Shown: positions 26,625 to 35,536 of the stretch, piece after piece
Layout: the number at the start of each line of letters is the position of its first letter
How positions within the stretch are numbered: the first letter of the stretch is position 1
Source of the DNA: Frigoribacterium sp.
GTDB taxonomy: Bacteria > Actinomycetota > Actinomycetes > Actinomycetales > Microbacteriaceae
Length of the DNA stretch: 38,744 bases
Reading direction: 5' to 3'
Assembly (NCBI GenBank): GCA_025408445.1
Contig: JANYIZ010000121.1
Coordinates: forward strand, 1 to 38,744
Program-made: the position numbers and the translations under genes
Notes under the pieces: generated by a model
Database searches by the model: none
What the model saw: the letters and a program-made list of their open reading frames with translations, nothing else
Told to the model about the DNA's origin: nothing

Positions 26625-28166
26625 TCACGGGCGTCGCCAAACGCGCCCGTCGCGGGCAAGGAGTTCGTCGGCGGATGCCGGTCCCCAGGTTCCGGGGCGG
26701 TACTGCTCAGGCTGCCCCTGGGTGGCCCAATATTCCTCGATCGGGTCGAGGATCTTCCAGCTCAGTTCCACCTCTTGGTGGCGGGGGAACAGCGGTGGAT
26801 CACCGAGAAGCACGTCGAGAATCAGACGCTCGTAGGCTTCCGGGCTTGCTTCGGTGAACGCGTGCCCGTATCCGAAGTCCATGGTGACATCCCGCACCTG
26901 CATGCCGGCACCCGGCACCTTGGAGCCGAAGCGGATGGTGACACCCTCATCCGGCTGTACCCGAATCACCAGGGCATTCTGGCCAAGAGCAGAGGTCTGG
27001 CTCTCAGCGAAGAGGTTTTGCGGAGCGCGTTTGAAGACGACCGCGATCTCGGTGACCCGGCGGCCCAGCCGTTTGCCGGCACGGAGGTAGAACGGCACTC
27101 CCGCCCAGCGGCGAGTCCCGATGTCCAGGCGAATCGCGGCGAAGGTCTCGGTGAGCGACTTCGGGTTCATGCCGTCTTCCTCCAGGAATCCGACTACCTT
27201 CTCACCGCCCTGCCAGCCGCTTGCGTACTGGCCGCGGGCAGTGGAGTGAGAGAGATCTGTCGGCAGGTGGATGGCCGAAAGCACCTTCTCTTTTTCGGCA
27301 CGAAGATCCTTCGCGGCGAATGACACCGGCTCTTCCATCGCCGTCAGTGCGAGGAGCTGCAGAAGATGGTTCTGGATGACATCGCGTGCGGCGCCGATCC
27401 CGTCGTAGTAGCCCGCGCGACCGCCGACACCGATGTCCTCAGCCATGGTGATCTGAACGTGATCCACGTAGTTTGCGTTCCAGATCGGTTCGTACAGCTG
27501 ATTGGCGAAGCGCAGGGCCAGGATGTTCTGGACCGTCTCCTTGCCGAGGTAGTGGTCGATCCGGAAGACGCAGTCCGGCGGAAAAACCGACTCGACGACG
27601 TCGTTGAGCTCGCGTGCGGTTGCGAGGTCGCTGCCGAAGGGCTTCTCGATCACGACACGGCGCCATGCGCCATCCACCTCGTCGGCCAATCCGGAGCGAC
27701 GAAGCTGCTCAGTCACCTGGGGAAACGACTTCGGCGGGATCGAGAGGTAGAAGGCGTGGTTGCCCATCGTGCCGCGTGTCTTGTCGAGTTCCTCGAGCGT
27801 CTTCTTGAGCTCAGCGAATGCCTTGTCGTCGTCGAACTCACCCTGCACGAAGCGAATGCCCTCCGCGAGTTGCTTCCACACATTCTCGTCGAACGGCGTG
27901 CGTGCGTATTGTGCGACTGCGTCGTGCACCACCTGGGCGAAGTCCTGGTCGACCCAGTCACGACGGGCAAACCCGACCAGCGCGAAACCGGGCGGGAGCA
28001 GGCCCCGGTTAGCGAGGTCGTAGACCGCTGGCATCAGCTTCTTGCGGGCGAGGTCGCCCGTCACTCCGAAGATGATCAGGGCGCTCGGCCCGGCAATTCT
28101 GTTGAGACGGCGGTCGGAGGGCAACCTCAGGGGGTTGAACTCCGGCGTTATTTCCACCGGGGACAT
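26625..28166 (-). CDS. zwf: Glucose-6-phosphate 1-dehydrogenase
   Basis: This 513-residue enzyme oxidises glucose 6-phosphate and makes NADPH, the entry step of the pentose phosphate pathway. The coenzyme loop GVTGDLARKK is at 34-43. EKPFG (174-178) and the active-site signature RIDHYLGKE (202-210) contain the catalytic His and Lys. AGGAG lies five bases before the ATG. Length is typical. A possible separate -10 lies upstream, so it may be transcribed both from the operon and on its own. Confidence 0.97.
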   Translation of the reverse strand: MSPVEITPEFNPLRLPSDRRLNRIAGPSALIIFGVTGDLARKKLMPAVYDLANRGLLPPGFALVGFARRDWVDQDFAQVVHDAVAQYARTPFDENVWKQLAEGIRFVQGEFDDDKAFAELKKTLEELDKTRGTMGNHAFYLSIPPKSFPQVTEQLRRSGLADEVDGAWRRVVIEKPFGSDLATARELNDVVESVFPPDCVFRIDHYLGKETVQNILALRFANQLYEPIWNANYVDHVQITMAEDIGVGGRAGYYDGIGAARDVIQNHLLQLLALTAMEEPVSFAAKDLRAEKEKVLSAIHLPTDLSHSTARGQYASGWQGGEKVVGFLEEDGMNPKSLTETFAAIRLDIGTRRWAGVPFYLRAGKRLGRRVTEIAVVFKRAPQNLFAESQTSALGQNALVIRVQPDEGVTIRFGSKVPGAGMQVRDVTMDFGYGHAFTEASPEAYERLILDVLLGDPPLFPRHQEVELSWKILDPIEEYWATQGQPEQYRPGTWGPASADELLARDGRVWRRP

Positions 28167-28204
28167 TCGGCTCCTAGCGAGTTCGTGTCGGTTGGACGAT
28201 CAGT

Positions 28205-28210
28205 ATTTTA
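28205..28210 (-). promoter_or_regulatory. Candidate internal -10 hexamer before zwf
   Basis: On the minus strand TAAAAT lies 38 bases before the zwf ATG in the 57-base gap after pgi. This is the largest gap inside the operon, which would suit an internal promoter. No -35 is recognisable. Confidence 0.3.
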
Positions 28211-28223
28211 GGCACTCGGCGTA

Positions 28224-29822
28224 TTAGGCGATGGCACCGAAAAGCGTCGCAAGATTCTGTGCCGGATCCGTGAGCGTAAGGGTGAGCACCGGGCGACCGT
28301 GGTCGGCGAGCACACTCGCATCACCGGCTGCCTGCGCTTGGATGAGGTAGCCATAAGAGAACGGGCTGTCGGGAATCTCGAGGTCGGCCGGAGCCGTCGC
28401 CGTGATCTGAAGGAACACGCCGGTGGCGGGTCCACCCTTGTGGTACTGACCGGTCGAGTGCAGGAAGCGCGGTCCCCAGCCGAAGGTAACCGGGCGACCG
28501 GTCTTCTCGGCCAGTCGGTCGCGGAGCTTCGAGAGCTCGGGGTTCGCATGGCGGTCGACGTACGCCTGTACCGCGAGGTAGCCGTCCGGCCCGATGTGGC
28601 TGACAAGCGCGTTTATCGCGGCGGATACGGAATCCGCACCGGCGAGGAGCTCGGTCGATCCGCGCACCTCGATACCGTCCACAGTGAAGGCGGGTGCGAC
28701 GGGATCGGGGCGCGAGTCGAGCAGCGCGCGAGTCGCGATCTTGGCCGACTCGACATCCGGCTGATCGAAGGGGTCGATGCCGAGCAATCGACCGGCGACC
28801 GCGACAGCGTATTCCCAGACGAGCATCTGAGCACCGAGGGTACCGCTGATCTCGATCTCCCCGTCGCGCACTTCCTTGGTGGCGTGAGCGCTCTCGACGA
28901 GGCGCACGATCTGGACGTCGTCGAGGTTCTCGGAGAGCTCGGGGGAGTGAAGGTCGAGGACGACCGGAAGGAGCCCCTTTCCGCTCTTGCCGGTCGACTC
29001 GGCGATAAGCTGCTCGACCCAATCACCGAAGCCGACGATATAGGTACCGTCGGCGACGATCCCGATCTTGTCTTTTAGCGGAGAGGTACCGGCGATAGCG
29101 GCACCGAGAATGAGTCCAGGATTCTCCACCTGGTCGACCATGAGCTGCCCGGTCACCGCGGATGCTTCGGCGAGAAGCGCACGGATGTCCACGCCGGCGA
29201 GTCCGGACGGCACGAGGCCAAAGGCTGTCAGCGCAGAATAGCGACCGCCCACATTCGGATCGGCGTTGAACACGCGGTATCCGGCTGCTCGAGCCGAAAC
29301 GTCAAGCGGCGAACCCGGGTCGGTGACGACAACGATGCGTTCGGCCGGGTCGATACCGATGCCGTGAAAAGCCTCTTCGTAGGACTTGCGCTGGCTGGCC
29401 GTCTCGAGGGTTGAGCCCGACTTCGACGAGATGACGACAACGGTCGTCTCCAGGCGATCGGCGAGAGCGGCCAGGATCTGACCGGGGTCGGTCGAGTCGA
29501 GAATCGTGAGCTCGACGCCTGCAGTACGCGTGATCACCTCGGGGGCGAGCGAAGAACCGCCCATTCCGCCGAGCACCACATGATTTACCCCGGAGGCATG
29601 GAGCTTGTCGCGCAACGCGATGATGTCGTCGATCAGTGGCTCGGAGATGACGACTGCTTCGGTCCAGCCGAGGCGCCTTCCTGCCTCTGCCTCGGCATCC
29701 GCTCCCCAGAGAGTCGGATCCTGATCGGAAATTCGGGAGGCGACGAGGTCGCTCACCAGCTGCGGAACAATGCGATCAACGGCCTCTGCGGCGGCGCCGC
29801 TCACCGTGATATCGAAGCTCAT
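28224..29822 (-). CDS. pgi: Glucose-6-phosphate isomerase
   Basis: This 532-residue enzyme interconverts glucose 6-phosphate and fructose 6-phosphate. Two SIS-type phosphosugar subdomains are visible; GGMGGSS is at 85-91 and the phosphate loop SKSGST at 133-138. It is the actinobacterial form, which lies next to transaldolase and resembles the isomerase half of Tal-Pgi fusion proteins. It overlaps tal by four bases (ATGA), consistent with tight coupling and with that fusion seen in other bacteria. Confidence 0.93.
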   Translation of the reverse strand: MSFDITVSGAAAEAVDRIVPQLVSDLVASRISDQDPTLWGADAEAEAGRRLGWTEAVVISEPLIDDIIALRDKLHASGVNHVVLGGMGGSSLAPEVITRTAGVELTILDSTDPGQILAALADRLETTVVVISSKSGSTLETASQRKSYEEAFHGIGIDPAERIVVVTDPGSPLDVSARAAGYRVFNADPNVGGRYSALTAFGLVPSGLAGVDIRALLAEASAVTGQLMVDQVENPGLILGAAIAGTSPLKDKIGIVADGTYIVGFGDWVEQLIAESTGKSGKGLLPVVLDLHSPELSENLDDVQIVRLVESAHATKEVRDGEIEISGTLGAQMLVWEYAVAVAGRLLGIDPFDQPDVESAKIATRALLDSRPDPVAPAFTVDGIEVRGSTELLAGADSVSAAINALVSHIGPDGYLAVQAYVDRHANPELSKLRDRLAEKTGRPVTFGWGPRFLHSTGQYHKGGPATGVFLQITATAPADLEIPDSPFSYGYLIQAQAAGDASVLADHGRPVLTLTLTDPAQNLATLFGAIA

Positions 29823-30946
29823 TTGGCGACCTCACCATTCGCCGACTCGAGTGCTGCTGTCACGGTGTCGAGCAGTTCGTTCCACGACACGATGAACTTC
29901 TCCACTCCCTCTTTCTCGAGCAGCGCGGTGACCTCCTCGTAGGAGATTCCCAATGCGTCCAGTGCGTCGAGTACTGCATTAGCGTCGTCGTAATTGCCGG
30001 TCACCTGGTCACCGTCGATGACACCGTGGTCGAAGGTGGCCTCGAGGGTCTTCTCCGGCATGGTGTTGACGACGTTGGCCACGGCGAGCTCGGTCACATA
30101 CAGGGTGTCGGGTAGCGTCGGATCCTTCACGCCGGTGGATGCCCAGAGCGGGCGCTGCACGTGCGCTCCCGCGGCGAGGAGGCCCTTGGCCCGCTCGCTA
30201 TCGAAGGCCTGCTCAAAGACCTGGTATGCCAGTCGCGCATTCGCGATGCCGGCCTTGCTCTTGAGTGCAATCGCCTCTGGAGTGCCGATGGCATCGAGGC
30301 GGTTGTTGATCTCGGTGTCGACACGGGAGACGAAAAACGAAGCGACCGAGTGAATAGCCGAGAGGTCGTGCCCGGCGGCCTTCGCCTGCTCGAGACCGGT
30401 GAGGTAAGCGTTGATGACTTCCCGGTGGCGCTCGAGGCTGAAGATGAGCGTCACGTTGACGCTGATACCTGATCCGATAGTCTCGGTGATCGCCTCGAGA
30501 CCCTCGACCGTCGCGGGGATCTTGATCATGGCATTCGGACGGCCAACAGTTGCCCATAACTGCTTGGCTTGGGCTGAAGTTGCGACGGCATCGTGTGCGA
30601 AGCCGGGCTCCACCTCGATCGAGACGCGCCCGTCCTGTCCGCCGGTCGAATCGAAGATCGGACGGAAGATATCGCTCGCGTTTGCGACGTCAGTGGTAGT
30701 AATTTCGAAGACGGCCTCGGTGACGGTCTTGCTCGCGGCGGCGAGATGGGCCACCTGGACGTCGTAGGCCTCGCCCTTAGCGAGAGCGCTGGCAAAGATG
30801 GTCGGGTTTGTCGTGACACCGACGACGTTCCGCTCGGCGATCAGCTTCTGCAGTCCGCCGGAGTTGATCCTCTCGCGAGAGAGGTCGTCGAGCCAGATGC
30901 TGGTGCCGACGGCGGAGAGGGCGGCGGTGGGGGTGTTCTCAGTCAT
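29819..30946 (-). CDS. tal: Transaldolase
   Basis: This 375-residue enzyme moves a three-carbon unit between sugar phosphates in the non-oxidative pentose phosphate pathway. VTTNPTIF (44-51) and IKIPAT (141-146) are family signatures; Lys142 forms the Schiff base. The length matches the longer actinobacterial subfamily. AGGGAAA precedes the ATG. It follows tkt after 24 bases and is coupled to pgi by an overlap. Confidence 0.96.
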   Translation of the reverse strand: MTENTPTAALSAVGTSIWLDDLSRERINSGGLQKLIAERNVVGVTTNPTIFASALAKGEAYDVQVAHLAAASKTVTEAVFEITTTDVANASDIFRPIFDSTGGQDGRVSIEVEPGFAHDAVATSAQAKQLWATVGRPNAMIKIPATVEGLEAITETIGSGISVNVTLIFSLERHREVINAYLTGLEQAKAAGHDLSAIHSVASFFVSRVDTEINNRLDAIGTPEAIALKSKAGIANARLAYQVFEQAFDSERAKGLLAAGAHVQRPLWASTGVKDPTLPDTLYVTELAVANVVNTMPEKTLEATFDHGVIDGDQVTGNYDDANAVLDALDALGISYEEVTALLEKEGVEKFIVSWNELLDTVTAALESANGEVAK

Positions 30947-30970
30947 GTCTATTTCCCTAATTTTCGACGC

Positions 30971-33064
30971 CTAGACGGCGGCGATCGAGTCCTTGGCGGC
31001 GGAGATGGCGTGCTCGGTGGTTATTCCGAACTCACGGAACAGTGTCTTGTAGTCGGCGGATGCTCCGAAGTGTTCGATCGAGACGCTCCGGCCGGCATCG
31101 CCGACGTATCCGCGCCAGGTGAGGTCGCGGCCGGCCTCGATGGAGACCCTCGCTTTAACGCTCTTCGGAAGCACCGATTCGCGGTACTCAGCGGACTGCT
31201 CCTCGAACCATTCGAGGCACGGTGCGGAGACGACGCGGGCGTTGATGCCCTCGGCCTTGAGCTGCTCGCGGGCATCCACTGCGATCTGCACCTCGGACCC
31301 GGTGGCGATAAAGATGACATCCGGGGTGCCATTCGGTGCCTCCGCGAGCACATACGCGCCCTTTGCGACATACTTTGCCGCGGCGAAGGTCTCGCCACTG
31401 GCGACATCCTCGCCGCGCTCGAACACCGGGATGTTCTGGCGGGTCAGCGCGATACCCGCTGGCCCGTTGCGACGTTCAAGAATGGTCTTCCATGCCCATG
31501 CGGTCTCGTTCGCGTCGCCGGGTCGCACGATGTCGAGGCCAGGGATGACGCGGAGGGCGGCGAGCTGCTCGATTGGCTGGTGGGTCGGCCCGTCTTCGCC
31601 GAGCGCCACGGAGTCGTGCGTCCAGACGTAGATCGCCGGCGCCTTCATCAGCGCGGCGAGGCGCACCGCGGGCCGCATGTAGTCGCTGAAAATCAGGAAC
31701 GTTCCGCCGAACGGGCGGGTATTGCCGTGCAGCACGATGCCATTGAGAATCGCGCCCATGGCGTGCTCGCGGATGCCGAAGTGCAGGACCCGCCCGTACT
31801 TGTCGCCGGTCCACTCGTGGGTCGAGTGCTCGGCGGGCACGAAGGACCGCGAGCCTTCGATGGTGGTGTTGTTGGACTCGGCGAGGTCGGCGGAACCGCC
31901 CCACAGCTCCGGGATGATCGGGCCGAGAGCGTTGAGCACCTTGCCGGAAGCAGCACGCGTCGACACTTCCTTGCCCGCTTCGAACACGGGAAGGGCCTGT
32001 TCGACACCCTCGGGGAGGTCGCCGGAGAGGATGCGGTCGAGCAATACCTTCCGGTCAGGGTTTGCGGCGGCCCAGGCGTCGAACTGCACGTTCCACTGCG
32101 CATGCGCGGCCTTGCCGCGGTCCACGGCCTTGCGGGTGTGGGTGAGAACCGCCGGGTCGACGTCGAAAGTCTTCTCGGGATCGAAGCCGAGCACTTTCTT
32201 GACGGCGGCAAGTTCCTCGGCACCGAGGGCGGATCCGTGGATCTTGCCCGAGTTCTGCTTCTTCGGGCTCGGCCAGCCGATGATCGTCTTGAGGATGATC
32301 AGCGACGGCTTCGAGGTTTCACCCTTCGCCGCCTCGATCGCGTCGTTGAGCGCCTGGACATCTTCGACGTACTGGCCGGTCTTCTTCCAGTCCACGACCT
32401 GCACATGCCAGTGGTAGGCCTCATAACGGGCCTTCACGTCTTCGGTGAAGGCGATGTTCGTGTCGTCTTCGATGGAGATCTGGTTGCTGTCGTAGATCGC
32501 GATGAGGTTGCCGAGCTCCTGGTGGCCGGCGAGAGAGGACGCCTCGCTTGTCACGCCCTCCTGCATGTCACCATCGCCGGCGACCGCGTACACGTAGTGG
32601 TCGAATGGGCTGGCGCCTTCGGCTGCATCCGGGTCGAACAGTCCGCGCTCGAACCGCGACGCGTAGGCGAAGCCCACGGCAGAGGAGAGGCCCTGTCCGA
32701 GCGGACCGGTGGTGATCTCCACTCCGTCGGTGTGTCCGAACTCAGGGTGGCCGGGCGTCTTGGATCCCCAGGTGCGAAGTGCCTTGAGGTCATCGAGTTC
32801 GAGGCCGTACCCGCCGAAGTAGAACTGCACGTACTGGGTGAGAGAGGAGTGCCCCACCGAGAGGATGAAGCGGTCGCGCCCCATCCAGGTGCTGTCACTC
32901 GGGTCGCGGCGCATGACCTTCTGAAAAAGCAGGTAAGCCGCAGGAGCCAGGCTCATCGCGGTGCCCGGGTGCCCGTTCCCCACCTTCTCCACGGCATCCG
33001 CTGCCAGGATGCGGGCGGTGTCAACGGCGGTGTTGTCAATGGGTTCCCATTGGAGAGCTGCCAC
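30971..33064 (-). CDS. tkt: Transketolase
   Basis: This 697-residue thiamine-diphosphate enzyme moves two-carbon units between sugar phosphates. GHPG is at 31-34, the cofactor motif starts with GDGD at 163-166 (GDGDMQEGVTSEA), and the pyrimidine domain shows GIREHAMGAI. It starts at GTG; AGAAGGG lies ten bases before it. It is the first gene of the six-gene minus-strand operon that covers the oxidative and non-oxidative branches plus Pgi. Confidence 0.97.
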   Translation of the reverse strand: MAALQWEPIDNTAVDTARILAADAVEKVGNGHPGTAMSLAPAAYLLFQKVMRRDPSDSTWMGRDRFILSVGHSSLTQYVQFYFGGYGLELDDLKALRTWGSKTPGHPEFGHTDGVEITTGPLGQGLSSAVGFAYASRFERGLFDPDAAEGASPFDHYVYAVAGDGDMQEGVTSEASSLAGHQELGNLIAIYDSNQISIEDDTNIAFTEDVKARYEAYHWHVQVVDWKKTGQYVEDVQALNDAIEAAKGETSKPSLIILKTIIGWPSPKKQNSGKIHGSALGAEELAAVKKVLGFDPEKTFDVDPAVLTHTRKAVDRGKAAHAQWNVQFDAWAAANPDRKVLLDRILSGDLPEGVEQALPVFEAGKEVSTRAASGKVLNALGPIIPELWGGSADLAESNNTTIEGSRSFVPAEHSTHEWTGDKYGRVLHFGIREHAMGAILNGIVLHGNTRPFGGTFLIFSDYMRPAVRLAALMKAPAIYVWTHDSVALGEDGPTHQPIEQLAALRVIPGLDIVRPGDANETAWAWKTILERRNGPAGIALTRQNIPVFERGEDVASGETFAAAKYVAKGAYVLAEAPNGTPDVIFIATGSEVQIAVDAREQLKAEGINARVVSAPCLEWFEEQSAEYRESVLPKSVKARVSIEAGRDLTWRGYVGDAGRSVSIEHFGASADYKTLFREFGITTEHAISAAKDSIAAV

Positions 33065-33225
33065 GAGAATTCGACCCTTCTGTTGCGTACGATGTCAGTC
33101 CCGAGTGGGTCACACCGCCTGAGGTAATTACACGGGCTCACCTGACGACATCGGCAGTGCCGTGGGCTGCCCTACACGGCAACGAGGCTGACGGGGGCGA
33201 TGCTACGGCGTGCAAGTTACCCATA

Positions 33226-33231
33226 AGTATA
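33226..33231 (-). promoter_or_regulatory. Candidate -10 hexamer of the tkt operon
   Basis: On the minus strand TATACT would give a leader of about 155 bases before tkt. It lies in the most AT-rich part of the 259-base divergent gap between tkt and ctaB. No clear -35 is seen, and nothing else in the gap could be identified apart from the ctaB -10. Confidence 0.35.
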
Positions 33232-33308
33232 GAGAAAGCCGCGAGACGACGTTCCAGGAGGTCGTGCCACTCGGGAAGGAGCTGACAGGAGCTCCCAGCC
33301 GGGGCGCA

Positions 33309-33314
33309 TAGACT
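33309..33314 (+). promoter_or_regulatory. Candidate -10 hexamer of ctaB
   Basis: TAGACT ends nine bases before the GTG at 33324, consistent with a leaderless or near-leaderless mRNA from that codon. If translation instead begins at the ATG at 33348, the leader would be about 25 bases. Confidence 0.4.
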
Positions 33315-33323
33315 CTTTTCCGG

Positions 33324-34274
33324 GTGAGAACGGGTGTTAGAGGAGCAATGGACGTAGCGGTAGAGACTCGGCAGATTGAAGCGCGCATCGGCTTCGCCCG
33401 CAAGTCGAAGGCTTACTTTGCGCTCACCAAACCACGGGTCATTGAACTGCTTCTCGTGACGACGGCGCCCGTGATGATACTCGCGCAGGGCGGCATCCCG
33501 AATCTGTGGCTCGTGCTGTGGACGCTCGTCGGTGGTGCGCTCAGTGCGGGATCCGCCGGGGCCTTTAATTGTTACATTGACCGTGACATGGACCGGGTCA
33601 TGAAGCGCACGAGCAAGCGCCCGCTGGTCACCGGGGAACTCATGGATCATGAAGCGTTGGCTTTCGCGTGGGTTATTGGTGCGGCATCTATTGTTGTGCT
33701 GGGGCTGCTGGTCAACTGGCTCGCCGCTGTGCTTTCCCTCGTCGCCATCCTCTTCTACGTGCTCGTCTACACCCTGGTTCTCAAGCGACGAACCCCCCAG
33801 AACATCGTCTGGGGCGGTGCCGCTGGCTGTATGCCAGTACTCATCGGCTGGGCGGCGGTCACGGGTTCCCTTGGCTGGGCTCCGGTCATCCTGTTCGGCA
33901 TCGTGTTTCTGTGGACGCCGCCACACTACTGGCCGCTCTCGATGCGTTACCGGGCCGACTACGCGTCGGTTAACGTGCCGATGCTGGCTGTGGTGCGCGG
34001 TCGTACAGTGGTGGGTCTGCAGGTCGTTCTCTACGCCTGGGCGACCGTCGCATGCTCGCTTCTGCTGATCCCGGTTGCACACATGGGCATCCTGTACACG
34101 GTCGTTGCAGCTCTGGCGGGCGGATGGTTCGTGTTCGAGTCTCACCGCTTGTACTCCATGGCGATCCGACACGATACCGTCAAGCCGATGCGGGTGTTCC
34201 ACAGCTCGATCAGCTATCTCACTCTGCTCTTCCTCGCGGTGGGCATCGACCCGCTGCTCGCCGCACTGCGCTGA
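33324..34274 (+). CDS. ctaB: Protoheme IX farnesyltransferase (heme O synthase)
   Basis: This 316-residue membrane enzyme of the UbiA family adds a farnesyl group to heme B to make heme O for cytochrome oxidase. About eight or nine hydrophobic segments are visible. The first Asp-rich motif is N82CYID86RDMD90 followed by [10 protein letters not shown]; the second is in [14 protein letters not shown]. The start is uncertain: GTG at 33324 fits a leaderless mRNA, while ATG at 33348 has AGGAG only two bases away, too close to be efficient. ctaA follows, so both heme A steps are encoded together. Its stop codon is the first of a series of repeated CTGACCC units. Confidence 0.94.
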   Translation: MRTGVRGAMDVAVETRQIEARIGFARKSKAYFALTKPRVIELLLVTTAPVMILAQGGIPNLWLVLWTLVGGALSAGSAGAFNCYIDRDMDRVMKRTSKRPLVTGELMDHEALAFAWVIGAASIVVLGLLVNWLAAVLSLVAILFYVLVYTLVLKRRTPQNIVWGGAAGCMPVLIGWAAVTGSLGWAPVILFGIVFLWTPPHYWPLSMRYRADYASVNVPMLAVVRGRTVVGLQVVLYAWATVACSLLLIPVAHMGILYTVVAALAGGWFVFESHRLYSMAIRHDTVKPMRVFHSSISYLTLLFLAVGIDPLLAALR

Positions 34275-34332
34275 CCCACTGTTCTGACCCTTCCCCACTG
34301 ACCCTTCCCCACTGACCCTTCCATCCTGACCC
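34271..34332 (+). repeat. 14-nt tandem repeat around the ctaB stop codon
   Basis: CTGACCC occurs at 34271, 34284, 34298, 34312 and 34326, with steps of 13, 14, 14 and 14. The full unit is CTGACCCTTCCCCA. The TGA in the first unit is the ctaB stop; the TGA at 34299 is in the same frame. The array fills most of the gap before the ctaA ribosome-binding site. Confidence 0.88.
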
Positions 34333-34354
34333 TCGATCCCGGAAGGACCGACCC

Positions 34355-35326
34355 ATCGTCACCCCATTCGCCTGGCTGGCCAGTCGCTACACCCTCGGAG
34401 AACGCGCCCTGCGCTGGGGAACCACGGCTGCCCTGGTGGTGAGCGTCTTCATCGTGCTCACCGGAGGTGTCGTTCGGGTCACCGGCTCGGGGCTCGGGTG
34501 TCCCACCTGGCCCTCCTGCGACGCCGGGTCGTTTACAACGACTCCCGAGTTGGGAATTCACGGCTTCATCGAGTTCGCGAACCGTGCGCTCACCGGTGTG
34601 CTCATCCTCGCCGTCGGTTGGGCGATCGTCGCCGCGCGGTTGCAGAAGCCGCTCAATCGCACCCTCACCCGCCTGGCTTGGTCGCAATTCTGGCTCGTGG
34701 TGGCGAATTCGATCGCTGGCGGGATCTCGGTGCTCACCGGTCTCAACCCCTATGTCGTTGCACTGCACTTCGTGCTGGCGATCGCGCTGCTCACCACGAC
34801 GACGCTCACCTGGCATCGTGCCCGGCAGGCCATCTTGGAACCGACACCGCGCCTGGCGGTGGTGCAGCGAAAGTCCGCGATCCTCAGCGTTCTCCTGGTC
34901 ACCACCACCTTCGTGTTGATCTCGATCGGCACGCTGGTGACCGGCTCAGGGCAGCACTCCGGCGACTCGGCGGGTGTGCCGCGTATGGGTTTTGTCTGGG
35001 CACACGTGACAGTGGTCCACGGTGTGCTCGGCACGCTCGTGCTCGTGCTCGCTCTCGTCTTGTACGGCAGCCTTCGGACCCGCCCCGAGACCTCTCTCGC
35101 GCGACGTCGCGTCGTCATTTTTTTGATTGTCACGGTCGCGCAGGCCGCGCTCGGATTGCTCCAGGCGAACATCGGGGTTCCGGCCGGATTGGTCGCCATC
35201 CACGTGCTCGGTTCCGCGCTCGTCTGGGTGGGGGTGCTGCGGGTGCTCCTCGACGTGAACCCGCAGCTGTTCCGCACAGTTGGATTGCAGGCACCGGTCG
35301 AGGCTGCGGTCAGTATTCACCGCTGA
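34355..35326 (+). CDS. ctaA: Heme A synthase, COX15/CtaA family, apparent AUC start
   Basis: This membrane protein of about 323 residues oxidises heme O to heme A. Visible are the loop cysteines Cys49 and Cys55 (GCPTWPSC), the heme-ligand region H69GFIEFANR, and about eight hydrophobic segments. The frame is open from 34316, but it contains no ATG, GTG or TTG before a GTG at 34436, and starting there would remove 27 residues, including RYTLGERALRWGTT and part of the first membrane segment. GGAAGGA at 34341-34347 is seven bases before ATC at 34355, so I infer a rare AUC start. A sequencing error or start at CTG 34376 is possible. Confidence 0.85.
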   Translation: MVTPFAWLASRYTLGERALRWGTTAALVVSVFIVLTGGVVRVTGSGLGCPTWPSCDAGSFTTTPELGIHGFIEFANRALTGVLILAVGWAIVAARLQKPLNRTLTRLAWSQFWLVVANSIAGGISVLTGLNPYVVALHFVLAIALLTTTTLTWHRARQAILEPTPRLAVVQRKSAILSVLLVTTTFVLISIGTLVTGSGQHSGDSAGVPRMGFVWAHVTVVHGVLGTLVLVLALVLYGSLRTRPETSLARRRVVIFLIVTVAQAALGLLQANIGVPAGLVAIHVLGSALVWVGVLRVLLDVNPQLFRTVGLQAPVEAAVSIHR

Positions 35327-35536
35327 TTCGCACCCACCCCCTGTAGAATCCTAAAAAATAGCAGCACACAGCTCTGCCACCGTGTCGGCGTCGATACGCA
35401 CGGCGCCTCTTATTGGCGCAGACGGTGAAGATTCGCCGTCGCCGGTGGGCTTCGGGGAATGCGTCCGCGGTGTGTGCGGTTGTCACAGGGGAGAGCCCTG
35501 GAACTACAGAGTTTTGCGAAAAGGAAGAGGGAAATC
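35327..35536 (+). promoter_or_regulatory. Leader region of the suf operon
   Basis: This 210-base gap holds a candidate -10 TAGAAT at 35344-35349, which would give a leader of about 180 bases. Three small inverted repeats lie in it: GCGCC/GGCGC (35403-35419), GACGG/CCGTC (35421-35440) and CAGGG/CCCTG (35486-35500). The ribosome-binding site AGGAAGAGGGA precedes sufB. No sufR regulator gene is present before sufB. The hairpins are short, so regulation by RNA structure or a repressor is only a possibility. Confidence 0.4.

Noticed and set aside
30593-33127. 844-codon open frame antisense to tal and tkt
   Set aside because: It mirrors two certain enzyme genes, is typical of open shadow frames in GC-rich DNA, and its translation shows no recognisable family.
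33065-33323. Possible RNA gene or small CDS in the tkt-ctaB gap
   Set aside because: Only candidate -10 boxes are visible; no tRNA-like fold, conserved ORF or strong hairpin was found.
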